A stretch of 42,641 bases of DNA from Butyrivibrio sp. (GTDB lineage: Bacteria > Bacillota > Clostridia > Lachnospirales > Lachnospiraceae), in contig JAMPEU010000024.1 of NCBI GenBank assembly GCA_023664865.1, positions 1 through 42,641 of the forward strand, in the 5' to 3' direction. Below the pieces are notes generated by a model that saw only the letters and a program-made list of their open reading frames with translations, did no database searches and had not been told where the DNA came from. The position numbers and the translations under genes are program-made. Shown piece after piece: positions 23,787-31,810 of the stretch (its first letter is position 1; each line of letters opens with the position of its first letter).

Positions 23787-26024
23787 TTAAACGCGTATTT
23801 TTGTTCCTTTACTGTCCCTGCTTCCTGATTTAAGCTTATTAAGCTCGACTGTCTTGCCGTGGTACTCGATAGCTGCATCATCCGTATTTCGTGTATAATA
23901 AACCTCTTCCAGCTTATCATTTGCGCCTAACTTCATGCCCCGCACGCCGATAGCGCCTTTCTTCTTCTCAGGAATCTCGGCAATCGGAAACCGTAAGAAG
24001 TATCCGTCTTTCGTCTGAAGAATAATATTGTACTGCTCCTTAAGCGCCGTAACGCTTACCACTTCGTCTCCGTCCATAAGCTTGGTCGCCGCCACAGTCC
24101 TTTTTGCCACGTCGAACTCACCGCCGTCTACGACTTTTAACATCGCGTATCTTGTTACAAAAATCATTCTGTAGAGATTTAAGTCCGTCTGGCTTGATAC
24201 ATAGACAATACTCTCTTTAGTTGAATCATAGTTGCTTATATTGTCAATCGGAATCCCCTTATCCCTGAATTTTCCAAAAGGAAGGTCGGATACTTTAATC
24301 GTATGGAGCTGCCCCATATTGGTAAACAGGCATACTTTTCCGGTATTCTTACACTGCAGCACATACTTATTCTCCGCAATGACGGTCTCCTTATTTCTTT
24401 CATATGTCTGTAAATCAACGGTTCTCGCATATCCGAAACGGTCCATCATAAATATGATATCCATTTCTTCCGCTTTTTTCTCAATATAAACCGCCTCTTC
24501 GGCATTGGTAATCTCCGTCCTGCGTTTTCTGCCGTATTCATCCTTAATGGCATCAAGCTCATTAATAATGACCTGCGCCATTGAATCGCGCCTTGCGAGA
24601 ATATCTTCATAGCGGTAAATATTTGCCATCGTATCTTCATGCTCGTTGATTAAAGCCTCAAGCTCAAGTCCAATCAGCTTATACAGACGCATATCCAGAA
24701 TGGCGTTTGCCTGTTTCTCCGTAAACATAAGCTGCGCCGCCATAATTTTGGATTCTTTGCTTTTGAACTTGATGCCGTCCGTCTTTCCTTCAACCAGACA
24801 GGCTTTCGCCATATTTCTATCTCTTGAACCGCGCAAAATCTCTATAATTAAGTCTATGACGTTACACGCCTTTATCAGACCTTCTTGAATTTCCTTCTTT
24901 TCCAGCTCCTTCTCTAAAAGGTTCTGATATTTTCTGGTAGTGACTTCAAACTGGAAATCCACGTTCGCTTTGATTACCTGCTTAAGCCCCATGGTTTCAG
25001 GCCTGCCGTTTGCTATCGCCAGCATATTTACGCCGAAAGTATCTTCCAGCCTCGTTTTTTTATAAAGAAGGTTCTTAAAGTTCTCTACGTCGGTATCCCT
25101 GCGCAGCTCGATAACGATGCGAATTCCTTCTTTTGAGGACTGGTTCGTGATGTCAACTATGTCCTGCGTCTTCTTCGTCTCGGCAAGAGCTGCTACGTCC
25201 ATTAAAAACTTTCCTATGTTGACGCCTATCATCGTATAGGGAATTTCCGTGATAACAAGATTTATGTGTCCGCCCTTCGCCTTCTCTATCTCCACTTTAC
25301 CGCGGATTTTGATTTTGCCTGTGCCGGTCTCGTATATCTCAAGTAAATCGTCCTTATTGACGACAATTCCGCCCGTGGGAAAATCCGGTCCCTTCACATA
25401 ACGCATTAACTCTTTAGTAGTGATATTTTCGTTCTGCATATAGGCTTTAGTTGCGTTGACTACTTCGGTCAAGTTGTGAGGCGGTATATTGGTCGCCATA
25501 CCTACCGCAATACCCTCTGAGCCGTTTATCAACAGATTCGGGATTTTTACAGGAAGTACGCTCGGCTCTTTTTCCGTCTCATCAAAGTTAGGCAGAAAGT
25601 CTACCACATCCTTATCCAAATCGGCAAGAAAAGCCTCCTGCGTTATTTTTTCAAGCCTTGCCTCCGTATAACGCATTGCCGCCGCGCCGTCGCCTTCTAT
25701 ATTGCCGAAGTTGCCGTGCCCGTCGATAAGCGGCAGCCCTTTCTTAAAATCCTGCGTCATAACCACAAGCGCGTCATATATGGAACTGTCGCCGTGCGGA
25801 TGATACTTACCCATCGTATCGCCGACTATACGCGCTGATTTACGATATGGTCTGTCATAACGTATGCCAAGCTCATACATATCATAGAGGGTTCTACGCT
25901 GTACGGGCTTAAGTCCGTCGCGTACATCGGGAAGCGCTCTGGCAATTATAACGCTCATTGCATAATCTATAAATGATTTCTGCATTACATCGGAATACTC
26001 GGTTTTTATGATTCTGTCGTCCAT
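23787..26024 (-). CDS. parC: Type IIA DNA topoisomerase subunit A, ParC-like (topoisomerase IV)
   Basis: 745 residues. Breakage-reunion domain with YAMSVIIARALPDVRDGLKPVQRR, the quinolone-region YHPHGDSSIYDAL and the catalytic Tyr in AAAMRYTEARL; tower and coiled-coil follow, then a beta-pinwheel C-terminal domain. It cuts and rejoins both DNA strands together with the B subunit. It is shorter than GyrA (about 820-870 aa). In blade 1, where GyrA has the QRRGGRG-type box needed for negative supercoiling, it reads RTVDLQTYERNKETVIAEN. That favours decatenating topoisomerase IV over gyrase. The gene lies next to rsmD and not next to dnaA/recF. It is 82 bp after its B subunit. Older annotations would say gyrA. 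Confidence 0.85.
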   Translation of the reverse strand: MDDRIIKTEYSDVMQKSFIDYAMSVIIARALPDVRDGLKPVQRRTLYDMYELGIRYDRPYRKSARIVGDTMGKYHPHGDSSIYDALVVMTQDFKKGLPLIDGHGNFGNIEGDGAAAMRYTEARLEKITQEAFLADLDKDVVDFLPNFDETEKEPSVLPVKIPNLLINGSEGIAVGMATNIPPHNLTEVVNATKAYMQNENITTKELMRYVKGPDFPTGGIVVNKDDLLEIYETGTGKIKIRGKVEIEKAKGGHINLVITEIPYTMIGVNIGKFLMDVAALAETKKTQDIVDITNQSSKEGIRIVIELRRDTDVENFKNLLYKKTRLEDTFGVNMLAIANGRPETMGLKQVIKANVDFQFEVTTRKYQNLLEKELEKKEIQEGLIKACNVIDLIIEILRGSRDRNMAKACLVEGKTDGIKFKSKESKIMAAQLMFTEKQANAILDMRLYKLIGLELEALINEHEDTMANIYRYEDILARRDSMAQVIINELDAIKDEYGRKRRTEITNAEEAVYIEKKAEEMDIIFMMDRFGYARTVDLQTYERNKETVIAENKYVLQCKNTGKVCLFTNMGQLHTIKVSDLPFGKFRDKGIPIDNISNYDSTKESIVYVSSQTDLNLYRMIFVTRYAMLKVVDGGEFDVAKRTVAATKLMDGDEVVSVTALKEQYNIILQTKDGYFLRFPIAEIPEKKKGAIGVRGMKLGANDKLEEVYYTRNTDDAAIEYHGKTVELNKLKSGSRDSKGTKIRV

Positions 26025-26106
26025 AAAAAATAATCATACCCTTTCTCAACCTGTAAATTTATATGCCACGCCATATATAATGTCTGCAAATATAAATCGT
26101 TTTACA

Positions 26107-28029
26107 CTATACGTCCAGCTCAGCCTCGTTTGCATGACGGTAAATAAACTCTTTACGCGGCGGAACTTCCGTACCCATCAATAATTCCGTCATTTCGGAA
26201 GCCATACGCGCATCTTCTATTTCTACCAGCTTAAGCAGCCTTGTCTCCGGATCCAGCGTCGTTTCCCATAGCTGCTGTGCGTCCATCTCGCCAAGTCCTT
26301 TGTACCGCTGCAAGGTAAACGGTCCTTTATGGCTCTTTCTGTATTTTTCCAATGCCTTATCATCATAAAGATACTCTTCTTTACCCTTTGAGGGCATTGC
26401 CTTATAGAGCGGCGGCATCGCTATATATACATGTCCTTCATAGATAAGCTCCGGCATGAAACGATAAAACAATGTAAGTAAAAGCGTGGAAATATGCGCG
26501 CCGTCCACATCGGCATCCGCCATAATTATAATCTTATCGTAACGCAGCTTGGAAATATCAAAGTCGTTGCCGTAGCCTTCCGAAAATCCGCAGCCAAACG
26601 CATAAATCATGGTTTTAATCTCGGCGTTGGCAAGAACTTTATCAATGCTTGCCTTCTCTACGTTAAGAATCTTACCGCGAATCGGCAGAATTGCCTGAAA
26701 CATACGGTTTCTTGCGGTTTTGGCGCTGCCGCCCGCCGAATCACCCTCGACTATAAAAATCTCGCACTTGGAAGGATCTTTAGACTCGCAGTTGGCAAGC
26801 TTTCCGTTAGAATCAAAGGAAAACTTCTGCTTTGTCAGCATATTGGTCTTCGCTTTTTCTTCCGCTTTTCTGATTTTAGCGGCTTTTTCGGCGCAGCCGA
26901 TAATACTCTTTAAGTCTTCCAGATTTCTGTCAAAATACCTGACTATTTCATCGCCCGAAACCTTGCTGACTACCTTAGCCGCGTCCTGATTATCCAGTTT
27001 CGTCTTAGTCTGTCCTTCAAATCTGGGATCCGGGTGCTTAATGGAGACTACCGCCGTCATACCGTTCCTGACGTCGGCTCCGGTGAAATTAATATCCTTA
27101 TCCTTAAGGATATTCAGCTCTCTCGCATAAGTATTAATTATGTTGGTAAACGCCGTCTTAAAACCCGTAAGATGGGTTCCGCCCTCGGCGTTATATATAT
27201 TATTGCAAAAACCTAACACGTTTTCATGAAATTCGTTTACATACTGGAAAGCGACTTCTACGCTGATGCCTTCCGATTCACCCTGAATATAAACCACTTC
27301 GTTAATGGTTTCCTTAGTCTTGTTCATGTCCTTGATAAATCCGACGATGCCTTCCGGTTCATGATATTCAATATGCTCCGGCTCTTCTTTTCTCTTATCT
27401 TCAAAAATTATCGTCAAATTGGGATTAAGATAAGCTGTCTCGTGCAGGCGGCTCTTAACGTCGTCTTCCTTAAACCTGGTCTTGTCAAAAATCGTGTCGT
27501 CGGGAAGAAAGGTTATCTTGGTCCCTGTTTCTTTCGTCTTGCCTATCACAGGAAGCAGTCCGTTTTTTAACTCCATTGCCGGAATGCCGCGCTCGTATTT
27601 ATCTTCATAGATGCAGCCGTCTGTCTTTACCTGAACATGCAGCCATTCAGACAGCGCATTGACGACTGAAGAGCCTACGCCGTGCAGACCGCCGCTTGTC
27701 TTATATGCCTCATTGTCAAATTTACCGCCTGCATGAAGCGTGGTAAATACCAGACGTTCGGCGCTTATGCCCTTTTCGTGCATCCCTACCGGAATACCGC
27801 GCCCGTTGTCTTCCACTGCGGCGGAGCCGTCAGCCTCCAAGGTAACGCGTATGGTATCGCAATATCCGGCAAGATGCTCGTCTACCGCATTATCAACTAT
27901 TTCATATATTAAATGATTCAGACCTTTGGTGGAAACGCTTCCGATATACATACCCGGTCTGACTCTGACCGCTTCAAGCCCCTCAAGGACTGTAATGCTG
28001 GAAGCGTCATACTTGACATCTTTCGCCAT
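26107..28029 (-). CDS. parE: Type IIA DNA topoisomerase subunit B, ParE/GyrB-like
   Basis: 640 residues from the ATG at 28029 (MAKDVKYDASS); the ATG at 28041 sits too close to AAAGGAG. GHKL ATPase domain: EIVDNAVDEH, EDNGRGIPVG and the loop GGLHGVGSSVVNALS. Toprim domain: IFIVEGDSAGGSA, ILPIRGKILNVEKA and IIIMADADVDGAHI. C-terminal TLQRYKGLGEMDAQQLWETT as in all GyrB/ParE. It binds and hydrolyses ATP and provides the Toprim metal site for strand cleavage. By sequence alone GyrB and ParE are hard to separate; the ParC-like partner downstream decides the call. Own promoter at 28068-28097. Confidence 0.85.
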   Translation of the reverse strand: MAKDVKYDASSITVLEGLEAVRVRPGMYIGSVSTKGLNHLIYEIVDNAVDEHLAGYCDTIRVTLEADGSAAVEDNGRGIPVGMHEKGISAERLVFTTLHAGGKFDNEAYKTSGGLHGVGSSVVNALSEWLHVQVKTDGCIYEDKYERGIPAMELKNGLLPVIGKTKETGTKITFLPDDTIFDKTRFKEDDVKSRLHETAYLNPNLTIIFEDKRKEEPEHIEYHEPEGIVGFIKDMNKTKETINEVVYIQGESEGISVEVAFQYVNEFHENVLGFCNNIYNAEGGTHLTGFKTAFTNIINTYARELNILKDKDINFTGADVRNGMTAVVSIKHPDPRFEGQTKTKLDNQDAAKVVSKVSGDEIVRYFDRNLEDLKSIIGCAEKAAKIRKAEEKAKTNMLTKQKFSFDSNGKLANCESKDPSKCEIFIVEGDSAGGSAKTARNRMFQAILPIRGKILNVEKASIDKVLANAEIKTMIYAFGCGFSEGYGNDFDISKLRYDKIIIMADADVDGAHISTLLLTLFYRFMPELIYEGHVYIAMPPLYKAMPSKGKEEYLYDDKALEKYRKSHKGPFTLQRYKGLGEMDAQQLWETTLDPETRLLKLVEIEDARMASEMTELLMGTEVPPRKEFIYRHANEAELDV

Positions 28030-28067
28030 TATAACAACCATACTCCTTTACATTAACATTCTTGAAC

Positions 28068-28097
28068 ATTTTATCATAGGAAACTAAAAATTGTAAA
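28068..28097 (-). promoter_or_regulatory. Candidate promoter of the topoisomerase pair
   Basis: On the minus strand, TTTACA (28097-28092), 18 bp, TAAAAT (28073-28068). It lies between palindrome A4 and the B subunit gene, with a leader of about 40 nt. Confidence 0.5.
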
Positions 28098-28111
28098 GGG
28101 TGAATATTAAG

Positions 28112-28298
28112 TAACAGTTCAGCCCACAGGCGGCAGGGACACATATACTTCTGTGCAGAGGTCCTTAAAAAACGCTGGTCCTTAGTGAAAAAGCTGTTTT
28201 TTAGCTTTTGAACTTAGTGCCACTGCGTTTTTTACGGAGCGAGAGCGTGCCTCAAACGGAAGTATATGTGTCCCTGCCGCCTGTGGGCTGAACTGTTA
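28112..28298 (+). repeat. Family A palindromic element, copy A4 (43-bp arms)
   Basis: Arms 28112-28154 and 28256-28298 match at 42 of 43 positions; the exception is a T-G wobble on the plus strand. Its outer 15 bp (CAGTTCAGCCC...) are shared with A2 and A6, while the middle (GGCGGCAGGGACAC) is its own. The core is like A2 with GGTCCTTAAAAAACGC, AAAAGCTGTTTTTTAGCTTTT and TTTTTTACGGAGCGAGAGCG. The last three bases supply the TAA stop codon of the downstream minus-strand gene. Confidence 0.85.
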
Positions 28299-29033
28299 CA
28301 GGATAACCTCGTACAAGTATTCCCGTCCTCGCTTGCCGTTTCGTTCTATAAGCCCCATATTATAGAGGATATGCAGGGTGACTTGTGCCAAATCGCCGTG
28401 TATATGCGCCGCTTTGGCAAATTCTTTGACTGTAAACGCCTCTTCAAGCTCTACGGGGATTATCTGGATAAAATCTTCCTTGCGCTCGAAACATATCTCG
28501 TCGTACAATTCTACCGGCATTCTGTCATAGCGCGTCCCACGTTTTCTCCATGCCTTGTCCTTGGCGTCGCGCACCCTGTATTCGTCCATATCAATCAGTG
28601 GAAAGGCAAAAGAAAGATTGGGATGGGTTAAATAGTCTTTTATTTTATATAGTTCCGGAAAGGCGCTGTAAATGCTGCCTGTCAGCGGAGATTTGCGCCT
28701 TTGCGAGAGTTCGCCGCTGTCTTTATCCATCCATATAAGCCATCTTGTATGCGGAATCGGCAAGACCACCATGACCTTATAAAGCGGCAGGAAAGCCTTA
28801 AGCTTGTCCCTTAACCTGTTAAAATTCCCATTCTGTATCTCGATAATGCGCTCCCCTGTATAAATATCCGCAATGTATCCCTCAATCGGCACTTCATGAT
28901 AGTCCTGATTAGGCTCATAGTACGATTTCATCACAGCATGCACGGTCTTTTCCTGTAATGTGCCGAAACCGTGCTGCTCATACCTCCCAAGCAGAACGCT
29001 GACCTTCGCCTGTTCAAACGCTTCCTTGTCCAT
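28296..29033 (-). CDS. Uncharacterised nuclease-like protein with C-terminal winged-helix-like domain
   Basis: 245 residues; ATG at 29033 behind GGAGA. I do not recognise a named family. The N-terminal half has EVPIEGYIADIYTGER followed by IIEIQNGNFNRLRDKL. A strand with Asp followed by E-x-Q is the pattern of PD-(D/E)XK nuclease folds (D-Xn-E-X-Q variant). The middle has LPIPHTRWLIWMD. The C-terminal ~70 residues (EAFTVKEFAKAAHIHG...LHILYNMGLIERNGKRGREYLYEV) look like a winged helix-turn-helix. A DNA-acting enzyme or regulator is a fair guess, not shown. Its stop codon lies in palindrome A4, and its promoter region has short direct repeats shared with the divergent diguanylate cyclase gene. 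Confidence 0.7.
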   Translation of the reverse strand: MDKEAFEQAKVSVLLGRYEQHGFGTLQEKTVHAVMKSYYEPNQDYHEVPIEGYIADIYTGERIIEIQNGNFNRLRDKLKAFLPLYKVMVVLPIPHTRWLIWMDKDSGELSQRRKSPLTGSIYSAFPELYKIKDYLTHPNLSFAFPLIDMDEYRVRDAKDKAWRKRGTRYDRMPVELYDEICFERKEDFIQIIPVELEEAFTVKEFAKAAHIHGDLAQVTLHILYNMGLIERNGKRGREYLYEVIL

Positions 29034-29061
29034 CTGTTATTTCTCCGCTGTTTTTCATATT

Positions 29062-29133
29062 TTATAACATATCTATGACAATCTATGACAATTATAACAC
29101 AATCTATGACGCGCTACGACAATTATAACATTT
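29062..29133. promoter_or_regulatory. Direct-repeat regulatory region with candidate minus-strand promoter
   Basis: Plus strand shows ATCTATGACA twice in a row (29071-29090), then ATTATAACACA, a third ATCTATGAC (29102-29110), CGCTACGACA and a second ATTATAACA. The repeats overlap a minus-strand promoter candidate, TTGTCA (29091-29086), 18 bp, TTATAA (29067-29062), for the nuclease-like gene. Clustered sites between divergent genes suggest regulator binding. Confidence 0.45.
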
Positions 29134-29138
29134 TTTAA

Positions 29139-29167
29139 TTTACTTTATGAGCGTTTTACTATATAAT
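29139..29167 (+). promoter_or_regulatory. Candidate promoter of the diguanylate cyclase gene
   Basis: TTTACT (29139-29144), 17 bp, TATAAT (29162-29167), about 40 nt before the start codon at 29209. Confidence 0.6.
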
Positions 29168-29208
29168 GTTTTTATATATGTATTTTATAAGGAAACCAAA
29201 AGACAACC

Positions 29209-30318
29209 ATGAAAAAAATCCAAGATGTACTTCAGTATATAAAAATTAACTTTTCAGACGACAGATTCAAATACCGCATTTTGTTGTATGCCATTACCTC
29301 CGTGCATACATTTCTTGTTGTGCTTTTTGCACTTCTGCATGTATTTCTGCTGGTATTCTTTAACATTGCCAGCGTGATTATATATTTATACTGCATAAAC
29401 ACTACCAAAATTGAAACCGAAGATAAACTTATCAGAGTCTTCTATATCACTTATGGCGAGATTATCCTACATTCACTTTTTGCAACATTCTGCATCGGCG
29501 GGCATTTCGGCTTTTCGCAGTATATTACCGGGCTTGTTCCGTTTGGATATTATATCTGCGTGAAAATGTTAAAGTTCCGCATAAATAAAAAATATATTAT
29601 TGCTACCTCGTTTGGAATATTTGCTTTAATTTCATATATATGCTGTAAATTAATGTCAGTCTATAGTGAGCCTATTTTTATAGTAGATGTGCCGGTTGGA
29701 GTAGAAATGCTGATTTATGCTTTTAACGCCATATGCAACTTTGTATTTCTGTTCCTTGTTACCCTAATCTTCCTTATGGACATGCAGATGTCGGCCAATA
29801 AACTCTCCGACCAGAACGCTATCTTAGATAAAATGGCAAGCGTTGATCCGCTGACTGGTCTGTACAACCGCCGCAGCATGAAAGCGTTTTTCGACCATAT
29901 AATAGAAGCCGAAGAACCTTTCTGTCTGGTTATGTGCGATATTGACGATTTCAAAAAGTGCAACGACAATTATGGGCATGACTTCGGAGACATAGTGTTA
30001 AAAGAGATTACCGGAATTATACACGAACTTGAAACAGACCACGGATATGTATGCCGCTGGGGCGGTGAAGAAATACTTATCTTAAGCAATGAAAATCTGG
30101 ACACTACCTGCATGATTGCCGAGAACATTCGTAAAGACGTAGAGGCGCATGATTTCATATATAATAATAAAATAATCCACTGCACCCTTACCCTTGGAGT
30201 CGCCTCCCATAAGATTGGCAACACCATAGAAGATACAATCATGCACGCCGACAGGCGGCTGTATCATGGTAAGAAGAACGGCAAGAACAGAGTCGTAACC
30301 CCATATGATGCGCCTTAA
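29209..30318 (+). CDS. Membrane-bound diguanylate cyclase (GGDEF domain)
   Basis: 369 residues. The N-terminal ~200 residues hold about six hydrophobic helices (for example AITSVHTFLVVLFALLHVFL, FNAICNFVFLFLVTLIFLM) that form an uncharacterised membrane sensor. A short linker (SDQNAILDKMASVDPLTGLYNRRS) leads to the GGDEF domain at ~210-365. The active-site motif is RWGGEEI, an active GGEEF variant; CDIDDFKKCNDNYGHDFGD holds the metal and GTP contacts. The RxxD inhibitory site expected five residues before GGEEI is not present, so product inhibition is probably weak. Predicted to make cyclic di-GMP from two GTP. The ribosome site AAGGA is 15 nt from the ATG, so the start is a little uncertain. 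No EAL or PilZ gene is near. Confidence 0.92.
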   Translation: MKKIQDVLQYIKINFSDDRFKYRILLYAITSVHTFLVVLFALLHVFLLVFFNIASVIIYLYCINTTKIETEDKLIRVFYITYGEIILHSLFATFCIGGHFGFSQYITGLVPFGYYICVKMLKFRINKKYIIATSFGIFALISYICCKLMSVYSEPIFIVDVPVGVEMLIYAFNAICNFVFLFLVTLIFLMDMQMSANKLSDQNAILDKMASVDPLTGLYNRRSMKAFFDHIIEAEEPFCLVMCDIDDFKKCNDNYGHDFGDIVLKEITGIIHELETDHGYVCRWGGEEILILSNENLDTTCMIAENIRKDVEAHDFIYNNKIIHCTLTLGVASHKIGNTIEDTIMHADRRLYHGKKNGKNRVVTPYDAP

Positions 30319-30356
30319 GCAAATACACTAAGCATCATCATATGGGGCTGTTTTTT
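30299..30356 (+). terminator. Intrinsic terminator of the diguanylate cyclase gene
   Basis: 12-bp stem CCCCATATGATG (30299-30310) with CATCATATGGGG (30336-30347), then CTGTTTTTTAT. The left arm overlaps the last codons of the gene. The T-tract runs into the 3' end of the convergent gene at 30355. Confidence 0.8.
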
Positions 30357-31101
30357 ATAATTTCTTCGTGTTCCTGTCTCCACGCAGAATCCGCTCTCTA
30401 TCGGAAGCATTGAGTTCAACCATTTTTCCATTCCTGTCATAATAGGTTAAAAGAGTCGAATTAATTGCTACCGTTTTCTTTCCGTTGTCGGTAAGAAGGC
30501 TTATGACCTGATTTAAGTCGCCCTTGCGCAGATAAGGCTGGATTTCGCGGTCAAGACGCGCTTCTTCGGATTTATGTGCGGCATATGACTCCGCCAAATC
30601 CTGCTTTTCGGATTCGGCTGTCATGCTATTGCTACTAACAGCAGCCAAGGTTTCCGCCTCTGTTTCCGTGCCTTCGCCGACAGTCAAGCTTTCTATCCCT
30701 GTTTCCGCGCCATTATCAGCAGCCGCTGCATCCGTCTTCGGTTCAGGATCATTCCATATCTTATAGAATATATCCTTAACCGCAGATACCATCGCAGACA
30801 CAAGTTCCCTTAACATTCCGAAAATTGACTGTTGGTTTTCTGTCGCTTGTGCTTTAGATTCTGCAGCCTTCGCCCTGTCTGCCGCCGCGTTTTTACCGCT
30901 GCTTGAGAGTTCCAGCTTGACGCCACTTTCGGCATCCCTGCCCTTTTCCGACTCACCCGCCTTGTCTTTTTTCTCACTGTCCTTAGCCTGAAGTTCTTCG
31001 TTATTATAATTCAGGTTGAACTTCTCGCCAGTATTTGAGATATTAATATTTCTTGTCTTTGAATACGTATAGTAGTTCTTGTCGTCGATTCTATTAACCA
31101 T
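30355..31101 (-). CDS. Unknown low-complexity protein with a conserved-looking C-terminal domain
   Basis: 248 residues, ATG at 31101. No signal peptide. Residues ~35-90 are rich in Lys, Glu, Ser and Ala (KDSEKKDKAGESEKGRDAES). A short amphipathic stretch at ~92-117 (SIFGMLRELVSAMVSAVKDI) is followed by an acidic Ala/Thr/Glu linker to ~175. The C-terminal ~60 residues (IQPYLRKGDLNQVISLLTDN and LLTYYDRNGKMVELNASDRE) look ordered. Convergent with the diguanylate cyclase gene, which may be coincidence. I do not recognise the family; the C-terminal region resembles a small domain seen in uncharacterised Lachnospiraceae proteins. Confidence 0.7.
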   Translation of the reverse strand: MVNRIDDKNYYTYSKTRNINISNTGEKFNLNYNNEELQAKDSEKKDKAGESEKGRDAESGVKLELSSSGKNAAADRAKAAESKAQATENQQSIFGMLRELVSAMVSAVKDIFYKIWNDPEPKTDAAAADNGAETGIESLTVGEGTETEAETLAAVSSNSMTAESEKQDLAESYAAHKSEEARLDREIQPYLRKGDLNQVISLLTDNGKKTVAINSTLLTYYDRNGKMVELNASDRERILRGDRNTKKL

Positions 31102-31127
31102 AAACTGACTTTCCTATACCTTTCTTG

Positions 31128-31287
31128 TGCGTCATGAACTCATATGATTCCTCTTGAGGTCCTTGTAAAACGCCGACCACTGCAAGTGGTCTTGTACTTC
31201 AGCGAGGTCTTTTCGAGCTTAGTACCGCTGCGATTTTACACGGAGCGAGAGCGTGCTTCAAGGGGAAGCATATGAGTTCATGACGCA
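31128..31287 (+). repeat. Family A palindromic element, copy A5 (most diverged core)
   Basis: Arms 31128-31159 and 31256-31287 pair over about 32 bp; four departures are visible, three of them G-U wobbles on the plus strand. The core keeps GGTCCTTGTAAAACGCCG and CCGCTGCGATTTTACACGGAGCGAGAGCG, with GTAAAA pairing with TTTTAC. The central hairpin is replaced by another self-complementary segment (GACCAC-TGCAA-GTGGTC) plus a diverged stem (TGTACTTCAGC with GAGCTTAGTACC). It ends 8 bp before the leuD stop codon. Confidence 0.85.
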
Positions 31288-31295
31288 TTCAACTA

Positions 31296-31787
31296 TTATG
31301 CCTTTTGGTTAATATAATTAACCAGCCCTTCCGCCGCGATAATCTTCTGCATAAATTCAGGGAACGCCTGCCCTTTATATGTGGTGTTCTTGGTAACGTC
31401 GGTAATAACGCCTGTATCGAAGTTTACCTCTACGCAGTCTCCTGCTTCAATATCCTTAGCCGCTTCCGGACATTCAATAATCGGAAGACCGATATTAATA
31501 GCGTTCCTGTAAAATATTCTTGCAAATGTTTCAGCGATAACGCAGCTTACCCCCGCCGCCTTGATTGCGATAGGCGCATGCTCCCTTGACGAGCCGCAGC
31601 CGAAATTCTTGGTTGCCACAATAATGTCGCCTTTTTGCACCTTATTTATAAAATCCTTATCAATATCTTCCATACAGTGTGTCGCCAGTTCCGCCGGCTC
31701 TGAAGAATTCAGATAGCGCGCCGGGATAATCACGTCTGTATCAACATTGTCGCCGTATTTAAAAACAGTTCCTTTTACCGCCTTCAT
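31296..31787 (-). CDS. leuD: 3-isopropylmalate dehydratase small subunit
   Basis: 163 residues from the ATG at 31787 (GAGGAG 8 nt upstream; the upstream in-frame starts overlap leuC). It has [16 protein letters not shown], the swivelling-domain substrate loop [23 protein letters not shown] and [19 protein letters not shown]. With LeuC it converts 2-isopropylmalate to 3-isopropylmalate in leucine synthesis. This is the short, homoaconitase-like form typical of archaea and Clostridia. It lies 23 bp after leuC. Confidence 0.96.
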   Translation of the reverse strand: MKAVKGTVFKYGDNVDTDVIIPARYLNSSEPAELATHCMEDIDKDFINKVQKGDIIVATKNFGCGSSREHAPIAIKAAGVSCVIAETFARIFYRNAINIGLPIIECPEAAKDIEAGDCVEVNFDTGVITDVTKNTTYKGQAFPEFMQKIIAAEGLVNYINQKA

Positions 31788-31810
31788 TTTCTTATCTCCT
31801 CTCTTAACAA

